Source of the DNA: Thiohalocapsa sp.
GTDB taxonomy: Bacteria; Pseudomonadota; Gammaproteobacteria; Chromatiales; Chromatiaceae
DNA: 55,703 bases
Assembly (NCBI RefSeq): GCF_022340605.1
Contig: NZ_JAJDNQ010000026.1
Coordinates: forward strand, 1 to 55,703
Direction of reading: 5' to 3'
The notes under the pieces are model-generated. The model was not told where the DNA came from, did not search any database, and saw only the letters and a program-made list of their open reading frames with translations. Positions within the stretch are counted from its first letter, which is position 1; each line of letters begins with the position of its first letter. The position numbers and the translations under genes were made by a program. Positions 8,875 through 18,737 of this stretch are shown here, one piece after another.

Positions 8875-8903
8875 CTGAGACGGTCTGGGGTCTTGCGCAC
8901 TGT
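8875..8903. repeat. Dispersed 29-bp repeat, copy 1
   Basis: The segment CTGAGACGGTCTGGG plus CTTGCGCACTGT, with two variable bases between, recurs in reverse orientation at 23666-23694 inside the end of the diguanylate cyclase gene. Both copies are preceded by a GACAACGACAACGA-like stretch. The rest of the 8771-8942 gap holds nothing recognisable. Confidence 0.6.
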
Positions 8904-8942
8904 TGGACTAGCGCGACCTCGCTCGGCCACGGCGGGCGTCGG

Positions 8943-11564
8943 TCAGTCGCCTTGCAGCATCCAGACCGGCGGCTCGCTGACTGTGCGACGCTGATGTGCG
9001 CCGGCAACCATCCGAGCAGGCACGCCGTCCGCTGCGCCGTGGCCGGCGTGGCTTGCCCGGCCGGCCATCACCCAACTGCGCATCGGCGGTGGGGGCATGG
9101 AGAGGTCGAGGTGCGCCCGATGCCGACCCGGCACCTGCTCCACCGGATCGGAAAGCCCGAGGACATGGCCCTCGGCATCCAACCGCAGCACTGCGCCGCC
9201 GCTGACGGTGGCATCGTCGGTATCGACCCCGATATCGACGGTGTCCGACTCGGGCAGGCTCCCCTGTGGCGGAGCCGCAGCAGGCGAGCGCCCGGTCCCG
9301 GTCGGTTGCTCGAACGTCGGATTGCTAGCGGCCTCGTCGGCCGCGTCCACCGTCGGCGCATCCAGGGTCGTCTCCCCGGGTGATACCGTGGCGGACGCAC
9401 CTGCCGCCCTCCCTTGGTCGTCCACGGCGGCCGTGCTGGCAGGCGCTTCATCGCCCATGGGCGCTTGATCGACGGCTGTCTCAACGTCTAGGGACGCCGG
9501 ATGCCGCGGGACCACGCCGGCATCGGCGGCGCCCTCGGCAGCCCCATGGCCTTGTGCGAGGTCGGGCGCGTCGGCTACCGCGGCCGGCCGCGGGGTCTTC
9601 GCTGCCGGCCCGCCTGCGTCCACCGCGGACCCGGCGGTTGGATCGTCGGACACCGCTGCCGCGATGCCCCCGGTGGTCTCTTGGGTCGCAGCGTCGGCCG
9701 CGGCTCCACCGACGCTCGCGGGCGGTACGGCCGCTTCCATGTCAGCCGGGGCATCTCGGACGCCGGCTTCAGTAACGGCAGTCTCCCCGGTAGCGGACGC
9801 TGCGTCGTCGCTATCCGAGCCGGCCCCGGCAGCGGCGGCAGTGCCCGCCACGGCCGGACCTTGACCGGGAGCCGCTGCGGGCTCCGGTTCCGGCTCGGGT
9901 TGAGCGAAGGCGATGCGCTCGGCGCCATCCACCGGCTCATCCAGGGCGGCGAGAAGGCGGCGATCGCGATTGTAGATGTCGCGCCGGAAGCCGACACGCC
10001 CCTGGTCGTCCGCCTTGGCCGTCAGGTAGTACAGCAGCACCGGCAGGCGCTCATCCAGACTTACCCAGCGCGTGCTGCCGCGCCGCACGACGCGGTTGAT
10101 CTCGGCCTGGCTCCAGGCCGGCTCGTTGAGCACGTACTGCGCCAGCGTCAGCGGTTGATAAACGCGTATGCAGCCGTGGCTGTAGGCGCGCCGCGCGCGG
10201 CTGAACAAATAACGCGACGGCGTATCGTGCAGGTAGATGGCATGTCCGTTCGGGAACAGGAACTTGACCCGCCCCAGGGCATTGCGCGGACCGGGCTGCT
10301 GCACCAGGTAATATTGCCCGCCGCTGCGCACGCGGCTGTAGCCCGCCGGCACCCCCTTGAATTTCTTTTCGATGGAGCGCGGAACGGTCCAGGTGGGGTT
10401 GAAGACGACATGCTCCATCTCGTCGCGGAACATGGGCGTCTGGTTCTCGACGGTGCCGATGATGCCCTTGGTGCGCCAGACTTCCTCGTTGTTGCGGATC
10501 AGGTAGAGCTCGAACGCAGCCAAATCCACGAACAGGTAGTCCGGCGGCAGATCGTTGTAGAGCCAGCGCATGCGCTCGAGGTTGGCGCGGATGGCGAGCA
10601 GGCGCTTGTCCAACGGCTGGTTCAGCGCCCGCAGGGTATTGGGGCCGACGACGCCGTCGGCACCGAGGCCGGAGCGGCGTTGAAAGCCCTTGATGGCCTC
10701 GGCAAGGTCTTCGTCGTAGCGCTCGGGCTCGGCAACGGTGCCGGGGGCGTAGCCCGCGGTGACCTCCAGATGCTCCCGAATCAGCGGCACCCGCGAGTCG
10801 TTGGCACCGACCATGAGGTTCCGGCCACCCGGAATGTCCTTCCAGCCGCCACGGTCGGCGATGGCGAGGTAGCGCTGGTAGCCCTTCTTCAGGTTCTGAT
10901 AGAAATCCGGATGCGGCATCCTGGCCCGCAGCTCGGCCTGCATATCGGATGCGGCCACGGCCTTGGCCATGTCGGCCTTCAGCAACGCGGCGTCCGCGGG
11001 CTTAACGAACGTAGAGCCGCGATTGACGTGCTCGGGGTTGAGCTTGCCGAAACGGAAGTGATGCACGTAGCGCAGCAGCGCATCGCTCAGCAACAGCTCC
11101 GCGGCGTCGCGCCGCGCGGGATCGCTGCTGCGCAGCTCGTCGCTTTCGATGACGGCCTGGATGGCATCGGCGCGGAAATCCGCGGGCAGGAAGCCGTCTG
11201 CACGGCTCTCGCGGGCCAGCGCCAGCATAGCCTGTGCGCGGCCAGAGTCCCAAGCGGGCGCAAAGCCGCGCTCGGCATAGAACTCCGCGAGCAGCCGGGG
11301 CGAATATAGGGCCTGCTCATGCTCCCCAGCGCCGATGGCCGGTGGATCGACATCGGGCTCGGCTCGCGGTGCGAAGGGGCCAACGAATGGCGACAGTGTG
11401 GTGCGCAGGTCGGCCGCGGCACTTCCGAGCATCGCGAGCAGCATCAGCGCCAGCGTCCAGCGGGCGACACGTGCACGCAACAATGCCTTGGCGGATTCCT
11501 GGATGCGCAATGCGGCAAACCCGGGGCGCGGCAGATGCGGATCGGGGCAGGCAGCTAGAGACAT
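8943..11564 (-). CDS. L,D-transpeptidase (YcbB/LdtD-type) with long disordered C-terminal tail
   Basis: The protein has 873 aa from the ATG at 11564, preferred over one 24 codons upstream because GAGG sits at the right spacing. A membrane anchor lies near residues 35-50 (WTLALMLLAMLGSAAA). It is followed by the LdtD-type scaffold region, a peptidoglycan-binding motif (GFQRRSGLGADGVVGPNTLR), and a YkuD catalytic domain with SHGCIRV near 460, whose Cys is the nucleophile. The family makes 3-3 cross-links in periplasmic peptidoglycan. From about residue 540 to the end is a tail of some 330 residues rich in Ala, Pro, Gly, Asp and Glu with no motif, absent from typical LdtD proteins. It lies downstream of spoVR on the same strand. 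Confidence 0.93.
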   Translation of the reverse strand: MSLAACPDPHLPRPGFAALRIQESAKALLRARVARWTLALMLLAMLGSAAADLRTTLSPFVGPFAPRAEPDVDPPAIGAGEHEQALYSPRLLAEFYAERGFAPAWDSGRAQAMLALARESRADGFLPADFRADAIQAVIESDELRSSDPARRDAAELLLSDALLRYVHHFRFGKLNPEHVNRGSTFVKPADAALLKADMAKAVAASDMQAELRARMPHPDFYQNLKKGYQRYLAIADRGGWKDIPGGRNLMVGANDSRVPLIREHLEVTAGYAPGTVAEPERYDEDLAEAIKGFQRRSGLGADGVVGPNTLRALNQPLDKRLLAIRANLERMRWLYNDLPPDYLFVDLAAFELYLIRNNEEVWRTKGIIGTVENQTPMFRDEMEHVVFNPTWTVPRSIEKKFKGVPAGYSRVRSGGQYYLVQQPGPRNALGRVKFLFPNGHAIYLHDTPSRYLFSRARRAYSHGCIRVYQPLTLAQYVLNEPAWSQAEINRVVRRGSTRWVSLDERLPVLLYYLTAKADDQGRVGFRRDIYNRDRRLLAALDEPVDGAERIAFAQPEPEPEPAAAPGQGPAVAGTAAAAGAGSDSDDAASATGETAVTEAGVRDAPADMEAAVPPASVGGAAADAATQETTGGIAAAVSDDPTAGSAVDAGGPAAKTPRPAAVADAPDLAQGHGAAEGAADAGVVPRHPASLDVETAVDQAPMGDEAPASTAAVDDQGRAAGASATVSPGETTLDAPTVDAADEAASNPTFEQPTGTGRSPAAAPPQGSLPESDTVDIGVDTDDATVSGGAVLRLDAEGHVLGLSDPVEQVPGRHRAHLDLSMPPPPMRSWVMAGRASHAGHGAADGVPARMVAGAHQRRTVSEPPVWMLQGD

Positions 11565-11765
11565 ATCCGAGACCTCGGTGCCGGGCGCGGACAAACCCCA
11601 AACCGAACCCGCGTGACAACAAAGAGATAGCGTCACTATACCCGAGCCGGACGCAGATCGCAGCCGGTGCCGGACCGACAGCGCATCTATGGGTGGAACA
11701 CCGATCGGCGGGACGTTCTGAACGCACGCGCGACGGAGGGCGCAGCGCCGCTGAACGGGGCTTTA

Positions 11766-13259
11766 TCAGGCCTCGCCCACCAGTTGGACGCGACCCTCTT
11801 CGTCCACGGATTCGAGGCGCACATCGAAGCCCCATAGGCGACGAATGTGCAACAGCATCTCGTCCACCGTGTCCCCGAGCGGCCGGCGATTGTGGCGAAA
11901 ATGACGCAGGGTCATGGAGCGGTCGCCCCGCAGATCGACGCCATAGACCTGGATGTTCGGCTCGCGGTTGCCGAGGTTGTATTGGTCGGCCAGCGACTGG
12001 CGCAGTTGCCGGTAGCCCGCCTCCTCGTGGATGGCGGTGATTTCCAGGGTATCTTCGCGGTCGTCGTCGCGCACCTGGAAGAGGTGGAAGTCGCGCATCA
12101 GCTTCGGCGACAGGTATTGGGCGATGAAGCTCTCGTCCTTGAAGTTGCGCATCGCAAAGTCCAGCACCTTGATCCAGTCGCCACCGGCGATGTCCGGGAA
12201 CCAATAGCGGTCCTCGTCAGTGGGTTGCTCGCAGATGCGCCGGATGTCGCGCATCATCGCGAAACCGAGCGCGTAGGGGTTGATGCCGGAGTAATAGGGC
12301 GAATCGAAATCAGGCTGGTAGACGACGTTGGTATGCGATTGCAGTATCTCCATCATGAAGCCGTCGTTGACATAGCCCTCGTCGTAGAGCCGGTTCAACA
12401 GCGTATAGTGCCAGAAGGTCGCCCAGCCCTCGTTCATGACCTGGGTCTGGCGCTGCGGATAGAAGTATTGGCCGATCTTGCGAACGATGCGCACCACCTC
12501 GCGCTGCCAGGGCTCCAGCAGCGGGGCGTTCTTCTCGATGAAGTAGAGCAGATTTTCCTGGGGCTCCTCCGGGAAACGCGGCTCACGCCGCGCGCTGCCG
12601 CCTTTCACCTGCTCCACCGGCAGGGTGCGCCAAAGATCGTTGACCTGGGACTGGAGGTACGCCTCGCGCTCCGCCTGGCGCTTCTTCTCCTCTGCCATGG
12701 ACAGCGGCGACGGGCGCTTGTAGCGGTCGACGCCGTAGTTCATCAGCGCGTGGCAGGAGTCGAGCAGCAGTTCGACCTCATCCTGGCCGTAGCGCTCCTC
12801 GCACTCGGCGATGTAGTTCCGCGCGAACACCAGGTAGTCGATGATGGCGTCGGCACTGGTCCAGGTGCGGAAGAGATAATTGCCCTTGAAGAAGCTGTTG
12901 TGGCCGTAACAGGCGTGAGCAATCACCAGCGCCTGCATCGGCAGCGTGTTCTCCTCCATGAGATAGGCGATGCAGGGCTCCGAGTTGATGACGATCTCGT
13001 AGGCGAGCCCCATCTGGCCACGCCGGTATGTTTGCTCGGTTGAGACGAACTGCTTGCCGAAGGACCAGTGGTGATAGTTGATGGGCAGCCCGACACTGGA
13101 ATAGGCGTCGATCATCTGCTCCGAGGAGATCACCTCAATCTGATTGGCATAAGTGTCGAGCCCGAACTCGTCCTGGGCGATGCGCGAGATCTCCTTGTCG
13201 AAGCGTTTCAGCAGCGGGAAGCTCCATTCGGAGGAGTCGGAGATTAGATTGTCGGGCAT
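11766..13259 (-). CDS. SpoVR family protein
   Basis: The protein has 497 aa from the ATG at 13259. A second ATG at 13316 would add 19 residues that look unlike the family. Neither has a good ribosome site. Conserved SpoVR sequence is continuous: PINYHHWSFGK, the His-rich AHACYGHNSFFKGNYLF, NEGWATFWHY and GINPYALGFAMMRDI. SpoVR is named for spore cortex formation in Bacillus. In non-sporing proteobacteria it occurs with PrkA and YeaH and is linked to stationary-phase and stress physiology, biochemical role unknown. This gene is the last of that trio here, followed 200 bp later by the L,D-transpeptidase. Confidence 0.95.
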   Translation of the reverse strand: MPDNLISDSSEWSFPLLKRFDKEISRIAQDEFGLDTYANQIEVISSEQMIDAYSSVGLPINYHHWSFGKQFVSTEQTYRRGQMGLAYEIVINSEPCIAYLMEENTLPMQALVIAHACYGHNSFFKGNYLFRTWTSADAIIDYLVFARNYIAECEERYGQDEVELLLDSCHALMNYGVDRYKRPSPLSMAEEKKRQAEREAYLQSQVNDLWRTLPVEQVKGGSARREPRFPEEPQENLLYFIEKNAPLLEPWQREVVRIVRKIGQYFYPQRQTQVMNEGWATFWHYTLLNRLYDEGYVNDGFMMEILQSHTNVVYQPDFDSPYYSGINPYALGFAMMRDIRRICEQPTDEDRYWFPDIAGGDWIKVLDFAMRNFKDESFIAQYLSPKLMRDFHLFQVRDDDREDTLEITAIHEEAGYRQLRQSLADQYNLGNREPNIQVYGVDLRGDRSMTLRHFRHNRRPLGDTVDEMLLHIRRLWGFDVRLESVDEEGRVQLVGEA

Positions 13260-13322
13260 GGTCTGGATTCGCTGTGCCGTTGGCGCTTCGGGGCTGAGCG
13301 TGTCAATCGATCGCATGCGTTA

Positions 13323-13474
13323 GTGCAGGAGTGCAAAGTGCAAGAGTGCACGGCAAGACCCGGCGTCATGCCGACCGATCGATGCAGCCGGTCGGCTGGA
13401 AATCCTGCACTCCTGTAGTCCTGCACTCCTGCACTCCTGCACTCCTGCACTCCTGCACTCCTGCACTCCTGCAC
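13323..13474. repeat. 8-bp tandem repeat (CTGCACTC) with opposed degenerate copies
   Basis: From 13405 to 13474 the unit CTGCACTC occurs nearly nine times, one unit imperfect and the last six to seven perfect. At 13323-13351 are three to four degenerate copies in the opposite orientation (GTGCAGGA, GTGCAAA, GTGCAAGA). GTGCAGGAGTGCA on the left is the exact complement of TGCACTCCTGCAC on the right, so a stem of 13 bp with several alternative registers can form. The array fills the yeaH-spoVR gap and would be in the transcript of that unit. Confidence 0.92.
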
Positions 13475-13480
13475 TTAAGA

Positions 13481-14752
13481 TTACGCATCCTGTCGCTTGA
13501 ACAACTCCCGGAACACCGGATAGATATCGTCGGCACCGCCGATTTCTTCCATCGCGAAGTGCGGGTGCGCCGCCTTCACGTCCTGGTAGGCGTACCACAG
13601 GCTCTGGTGCTGGCGCGGCGTGATCTCGACGTAGGCATAGTAGCGCATCAGCGGCAGCAGCCGATTGATGAGCAGATCGCGGCAGATGGCGGAGTCCGAG
13701 TCCCAGTTGTCACCGTCGGATGCCTGCGCGGCATAGATGTTCCAGCTACCGGACTCATAGCGCTCCGAGATGACATCGTAGGCCAGGTTTAGCGCGCTGG
13801 ACACGACGGTGCCGCCGGTCTCTCGGGAGTAGAAAAACTCCTGCTCATCCACCTCCTGGGCGATGGTGTGGTGGCGGATGAAGACGACGTCGATCTTGTC
13901 GTAGTTCCGCTGAAGGAAGAGGTACAACAAGATGAAAAACCGCTTGGCCAGGTTCTTGCGCACCTGGTCCATGGAGCCCGACACGTCCATGATGCAGAGC
14001 ATCACGGCCTTGCTGGTGGGCTCCGGCTGCTTGGTGTAGGCCTGGTAGCGGAGGTCGAAGGTGTCTATGAAGGGCAGCGCGGCGAGCCGGGTCTTGAGCC
14101 GGTCGATCTGCTCACGTAGCGCCACGACGCGCACGTCGGTCTCCGGCACACCGTCGGCCAGCAACAGCTCCACCTCCGCCTCCAGCTCGCGGATGCGCGC
14201 ACGGTGGGGCGCGCCGAGCGCGGTGCGCCGGGCGATGGCTCCCTTCAGGGAGCGCACAACGTCGATATTGCTGGGCGCGCCGTCGGTGGTGTAGCCGGCA
14301 CGCACGGTCTTGAACTCCGTCGTGCCCATGAGCTGGTTGCGCACCAGGTTCGGCAGTTCCAGGTCGTCGAACAGGAGGTCCAGGAATTCCTCGCGCGAGA
14401 GCTCGAAGACGAAGTCGTCCTCGCCCTTGCCCCCCTTGCCCGCCCGGCCCTGGCCGGAACCGGAGCCCGAGCCGCCCTCGGGGCGCTGCACCCGGTCACC
14501 CGCCTCGAACTCCTTGTTGCCGGGGTGCACCATGTCCCGGGTGCCGCCCTGACCATGATGGAAGATCGGCTCGGCGATGTCCTTGGAGGGGATACCGACC
14601 TTCTCGCCGCCGTCGATATCCGTGATGCTGCGGCGGTTGACGGCGTCGGACACCGCCCGCTTCAGCTGGCTCTTGTAACGCTTCAAGAACCGCTGCCGAT
14701 TGACGGTGCTCTTGTTCTTGGCGTTGAGACGACGGTCGATGAAGTGGGACAT
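13481..14752 (-). CDS. yeaH: YeaH/YhbH family protein (DUF444)
   Basis: The 423-aa protein starts at [15 protein letters not shown] (ATG 14752). An upstream in-frame ATG adds a non-conserved stretch and is rejected. Family features are the N-terminal basic region ([16 protein letters not shown]), a Gly-rich linker near 100-115, and a C-terminal von Willebrand A-like part with [10 protein letters not shown] near 255 (MIDAS-like D-x-S-x-S) and [11 protein letters not shown]. The molecular role is unknown. It is genetically tied to PrkA and SpoVR in many bacteria. It lies 162 bp after prkA and before the tandem-repeat gap to spoVR. Confidence 0.95.
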   Translation of the reverse strand: MSHFIDRRLNAKNKSTVNRQRFLKRYKSQLKRAVSDAVNRRSITDIDGGEKVGIPSKDIAEPIFHHGQGGTRDMVHPGNKEFEAGDRVQRPEGGSGSGSGQGRAGKGGKGEDDFVFELSREEFLDLLFDDLELPNLVRNQLMGTTEFKTVRAGYTTDGAPSNIDVVRSLKGAIARRTALGAPHRARIRELEAEVELLLADGVPETDVRVVALREQIDRLKTRLAALPFIDTFDLRYQAYTKQPEPTSKAVMLCIMDVSGSMDQVRKNLAKRFFILLYLFLQRNYDKIDVVFIRHHTIAQEVDEQEFFYSRETGGTVVSSALNLAYDVISERYESGSWNIYAAQASDGDNWDSDSAICRDLLINRLLPLMRYYAYVEITPRQHQSLWYAYQDVKAAHPHFAMEEIGGADDIYPVFRELFKRQDA

Positions 14753-14914
14753 AAACTTTCGGTGGCCTCGCCTTGGTGTGGCTCCGGCAAATGACGTTGC
14801 ACGCGCTACACGGTCCGCGTCCGAGCTCAGGGCCAAGCGCCGAAGGGCACAGGGCCAACAGCGCTGCCGGTCGATGGCGCGCCCGGTCCTTGGCCCTCAG
14901 CCCTAGGCCCTTCT

Positions 14915-16837
14915 TTACTGCGATTTGCGCACTCGCAGGTACCATTCCGAAAGCAAGCGCACCTGCTTCGGCGTATAGCCCTTCTCCACCATGCGGTCGA
15001 CGAACTGCTCGTGCTTTTTCTTGTCGTCGGCAGACGCCTTGGCGTTGAAAGAGATGACCGGCAACAGCTCCTCGGTGTTCGAGAACATCTTCTTCTCGAT
15101 CACCACGCGCAGCTTCTCGTAACTGGTCCAGCGCGGATTGGCGCCGTTGTTGTTGGCGCGGGCGCGCAGCACAAAGTTGACGATCTCGTTGCGGAAGTCC
15201 TTCGGGTTGGAGATGCCGGCGGGCTTCTCGATCTTCTCCAGTTCTTCGTTCAGCGCGGAGCGGTTCATCATTTCACCGGTGTCCGGGTCGCGGTATTCCT
15301 GGTCCTGAATCCAGTAGTCCGCGTAGGTGACGTACCGATCGAAGATGTTCTGCCCGTACTCCGCGTAGGACTCCAGGTACGCGGTTTGCAGCTCCTTGCC
15401 GATGAACTCCGCGTAGCGCGGCGCCAGGTACTGCTTCAGGAAGGTGAGATAGCGGTCCTGCACCTCCGGCGGCAAGTGCTCGCGGACGATCTGGCGCTCC
15501 AGCACGTAGAGCAGGTGCACCGGGTTGGCGGCCACTTCGGTGTGGTCGAAGTTGAACACCTGCGACAGAATCTTGAATGCGAAGCGGGTCGAAATGCCGG
15601 ACATGCCCTCGTCCACGCCGGCGTAGTCGCGGTACTCCTGCGTCGACTTGGCCTTGGGGTCCGTGTCCTTGAGGTTCTCGCCGTCATAGACGCGCATCTT
15701 CGAGAAGATGCTGGAGTTCTCCGGCTCCTTGAGGCGCGTCAGCACCGAGAACTGCGCCATCATCTCCAGCGTGCCCGGCGCGCAGGGGGACTGATTCAGC
15801 GAGCTGTTGCGCAGCAGCTTGTCGTAGATGTGCTTCTCTTCCGTGACCCGCAGGCAGTACGGCACCTTGACGATGAAGACGCGGTCGAGGAACGCCTCGT
15901 TATTCTTGTTGTTGCGGAACGACTGCCACTCGGACTCGTTGCTGTGCGCCAGGATGATGCCCTGGAACGGGATCGCGGACAGGCCCTCGGTGGCGTTGTA
16001 GTTGCCCTCCTGGGTCGCGGTCAGCAGCGGATGCAGCACCTTGATGGGTGCCTTGAACATCTCGACGAACTCCATCAGACCCTGGTTGGCACGGCACAGG
16101 GCGCCGGAGTAGCTGTACGCGTCGGCGTCGTTCTGCGCGAAGTGCTCCAGTTGGCGGATGTCCACCTTGCCCACCAGTGAGGAGATGTCCTGGTTGTTCT
16201 CGTCGCCGGGCTCGGTCTTGGCGATGGCCACCTGCTCCAGGATGCTCGGGCGGAGCTTGACGACGCGGAACTTGGTGATGTCGCCGTTGTACTCCTGCAG
16301 GCGCTTGACGGCCCAGGGCGACATGATGGTGCGCAGGCAGCGGCTGGGGATGCCGTAATCCTCTTCCAGGATCGGGCCGTCCTCCTCCGGCGAGAAGAGG
16401 CTCAGCGGCGACTCGAACACCGGCGAGTCCTTGATCGCGTAGAAGGGCACTTTCTCCATCAGCTCCTTCAGCTTCTCGGCGAGCGACGACTTGCCGCCGC
16501 CCACTGGGCCCAGCAGGTAGAGGATCTGCTTCCTTTCCTCCAGCCCCTGTGCGGCGTGCTTCAGGTAGGACACCAACTGGTCGATGGAGTCCTCCATGCC
16601 GTAGAACTCGGCGAACGCGGGATAGCGCTTGATGACCTTGTTCTGAAAGATCCGGCTCAACCGCGAATCATTGTGGGTGTCTATGAGCTCCGGCTCGCCG
16701 ATCGCCGCGAGCAGACGCTCCGCCGCGCCGGCATAGGCCATCGGATCCGTCTTACACAGATCCAGATATTCCTGCAGGCTCATGTCCTCCTCGCGGGAGG
16801 ACTCGTAGCGGGCTTGGTAGCGCTCGAAGATCGACAT
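14915..16837 (-). CDS. prkA: PrkA-type serine protein kinase / AAA ATPase (YeaG)
   Basis: The 640-aa protein is of full family length. The N-terminal AAA-type ATPase part has a Walker A motif (GPVGGGKSS near residue 110). Family landmarks are SPWAVKRLQEYNGDITKF, FQGIILAHSNESEW and the C-terminal PrkA domain with RWTSYEKLRVVIEKKMFS. PrkA phosphorylates proteins on Ser/Thr and, in enterobacteria, acts in nitrogen-starvation and stationary-phase responses; a Lon-like protease activity has also been reported for Bacillus PrkA. The ATG at 16837 is preceded by GAGGTG. It is the first gene of the prkA-yeaH-spoVR unit. Confidence 0.96.
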   Translation of the reverse strand: MSIFERYQARYESSREEDMSLQEYLDLCKTDPMAYAGAAERLLAAIGEPELIDTHNDSRLSRIFQNKVIKRYPAFAEFYGMEDSIDQLVSYLKHAAQGLEERKQILYLLGPVGGGKSSLAEKLKELMEKVPFYAIKDSPVFESPLSLFSPEEDGPILEEDYGIPSRCLRTIMSPWAVKRLQEYNGDITKFRVVKLRPSILEQVAIAKTEPGDENNQDISSLVGKVDIRQLEHFAQNDADAYSYSGALCRANQGLMEFVEMFKAPIKVLHPLLTATQEGNYNATEGLSAIPFQGIILAHSNESEWQSFRNNKNNEAFLDRVFIVKVPYCLRVTEEKHIYDKLLRNSSLNQSPCAPGTLEMMAQFSVLTRLKEPENSSIFSKMRVYDGENLKDTDPKAKSTQEYRDYAGVDEGMSGISTRFAFKILSQVFNFDHTEVAANPVHLLYVLERQIVREHLPPEVQDRYLTFLKQYLAPRYAEFIGKELQTAYLESYAEYGQNIFDRYVTYADYWIQDQEYRDPDTGEMMNRSALNEELEKIEKPAGISNPKDFRNEIVNFVLRARANNNGANPRWTSYEKLRVVIEKKMFSNTEELLPVISFNAKASADDKKKHEQFVDRMVEKGYTPKQVRLLSEWYLRVRKSQ

Positions 16838-17145
16838 TCAGCACACCTCGTGTAAGTAATCTGTGCGGACGCGGACGGCGGGCGTTCCGGCTCGGCATAC
16901 CCAACTAGATTGCAACGCCAAGGGCTGAGTGCAAGCGCCGCACCAGGCGATTACGCAAGCTTCGCGCCAGGCAACAATCGTGACTGGCGCCGGCCGATGA
17001 AACCGATGCAACATACGGCAGCATGCCATTTTTTGGTGCGGCACGCGCGCCGCGTCGCACGCTTGCGGTGCGTCCGGAGCAAGGCCGGCGCAAAGCACCC
17101 ATCCTGTTCGGAACTTTGCGCTTAGACAGGTCTACTCGCAAGGGT
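16838..17145. other. Intergenic region upstream of prkA
   Basis: About 308 bp separate the end of the APC permease gene from prkA. It must hold the prkA promoter, but I could not pick a convincing -35/-10 pair. No ORF, RNA or repeat is credible. Confidence 0.4.
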
Positions 17146-18492
17146 TCAAAACCCTGCTCGCGGTGGCCTAATTCGCCGCCGATCGGGCACGGACACAGCT
17201 GCATGCGTGAGCCGCCGGCGCAGCCACCACCAGCAGGCGCCGAGTGCGCAAGTACCGCTCAGCACGGGCCAGGGGTTGGTCCAGGACACCACCAGCAGGG
17301 TCGCCGCCGTCAGGCAAAGATAGACCAGCGGCGGCCATGGATACCAGGGGATGCGAAACGGCCGCGGCAGCGCCGGCTCGCGCCGCCGCAGCCGCACCGC
17401 GCCCAGCACGGTCAGCAGCGACGAGAGCATCAGCGTGAAGCCGGCGAAGGCAAGCACGGCCTCGAAAGTGCCGGTGACGACGAGCGCGAGCGCGATGACC
17501 AACGAGAACAGCACCGCCCGCGTTGGTGCACCGCGGCGATTGCGCGCACCGAAAAGGCTCAGCAGGTGACCATCCGCCGCCATGGCCTCGAACACCCGCG
17601 GCCCCGCCAGCAGCATCGCGCTAATGGTAGACAGCAGCAGCAGCGCCAGCATGGCGCTGATGATGCGCCCGCCGGTGTCACCGAACAGGTATGCAGCCGA
17701 CAAGGCACCGACCTCCACCGTGCCCGTCAGGTCCGTCAATGGCACACTGCGCAGGAACACCCAGTTGAGCAGCAGGTACAGGAGCGTTACGGCCGCGGTG
17801 CCATACAGCAGCGCGCGCGGCACCAGCCGTTGCGGCGAGCGCACCTCCGCCGCCACGTAGGTGGCCGCGTTCCAGCCCGAGTAGGCATAGGAGACATACA
17901 CCAGCGACAGCGCAAAGGCCGGCGAGAGCACGGCCGCCGGCGTCCCCGCGTCCGGCAGCGCCGGCAGGGCACCGGGCGCGGCGGGCCACAGCAGCCCCAC
18001 CGCGCAGAAGAGCCCGATGGCAAGCACCTTGAGCAGCGTCGCCAATACCTGAAACCGCGCCCCGAGCGTCACGTCGAAGGCATGCAGGCCGGCGATGACC
18101 ACCACAGCGGCAACCGCCATCGGTGTCGGCGCAAGCGGCACCACCGTCGCCGCGTAACGGCCGAACGCCATCGCCGCCAGCGCCACTGGCGCCGCGAAGC
18201 CCACGGTGGCGGAGACCCAGCCGGCGATGACGCCAAGGGCCGGGTCGTAGCAGCGGGCCAGGTAGACATATTCGCCGCCGGAGCGCGGCAGGGCAGCCGC
18301 CAGCTCCGCGTAGACCAGCGCGCCACAAACGGCGACCAGCCCGCCGAGCAGCCACAGCAGCAAGAGCGCGGCACCATCCTGCACCCCCTCCGCCTGCAAC
18401 CCCAGGGTGGTGAACACGCCGGTGCCGATCATGTTGGCCACCACCAGCAGCGTGGCGGTGCGCAGGTCGAAGGTCTGCGGCGGTGCGCTCAT
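17146..18492 (-). CDS. APC family amino acid permease
   Basis: The protein has 448 aa from the ATG at 18492 (MSAPPQTFDLRTATLLV), chosen because it lies just before the first membrane helix. A start 25 codons upstream has a polar, non-conserved lead. About twelve hydrophobic helices are visible. Helix 1 carries NMIGTGVFTTLG, the unwound substrate-binding segment of APC transporters, and helix 3 starts with PRSGGEYVYLARCYDP. These proteins exchange or symport amino acids or polyamines across the inner membrane, and specificity is not readable. It stands alone between prkA and a repeat-rich gap. Confidence 0.92.
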   Translation of the reverse strand: MSAPPQTFDLRTATLLVVANMIGTGVFTTLGLQAEGVQDGAALLLLWLLGGLVAVCGALVYAELAAALPRSGGEYVYLARCYDPALGVIAGWVSATVGFAAPVALAAMAFGRYAATVVPLAPTPMAVAAVVVIAGLHAFDVTLGARFQVLATLLKVLAIGLFCAVGLLWPAAPGALPALPDAGTPAAVLSPAFALSLVYVSYAYSGWNAATYVAAEVRSPQRLVPRALLYGTAAVTLLYLLLNWVFLRSVPLTDLTGTVEVGALSAAYLFGDTGGRIISAMLALLLLSTISAMLLAGPRVFEAMAADGHLLSLFGARNRRGAPTRAVLFSLVIALALVVTGTFEAVLAFAGFTLMLSSLLTVLGAVRLRRREPALPRPFRIPWYPWPPLVYLCLTAATLLVVSWTNPWPVLSGTCALGACWWWLRRRLTHAAVSVPDRRRIRPPRAGF

Positions 18493-18737
18493 GGCGGCAT
18501 CGATCATCCTGGAAACGGCGGTGGGACAGTCTTCGGGATGGGTCCCCGGTGGTGTCCAGCGAGGCACAGAAAGACGGATTGGATTGCTTTCAGGGCCGAA
18601 ATCTTTGCAGATGCGTCAAGTTTTGTGTGCACCGCGGCACCGAACAGAAAGGGCCAAGCGCCAAGGGCCGGAACGGCAGTCGACCGAAGTTGTGCGGTCG
18701 CGCTTTGCGCCCCGGCATTGGGGCCTCGGCCCTTGCT

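Noticed and set aside
13405..13474. CRISPR-like regular repeat.
   Set aside because: The unit is 8 bp with no spacers, so it is a tandem microsatellite and not a CRISPR array. No cas genes are present.
13244..13598. ORFs with the repeating peptide CRSAGVQE.
   Set aside because: They simply translate the 8-bp repeat between two genes and have no start site or homologous context.
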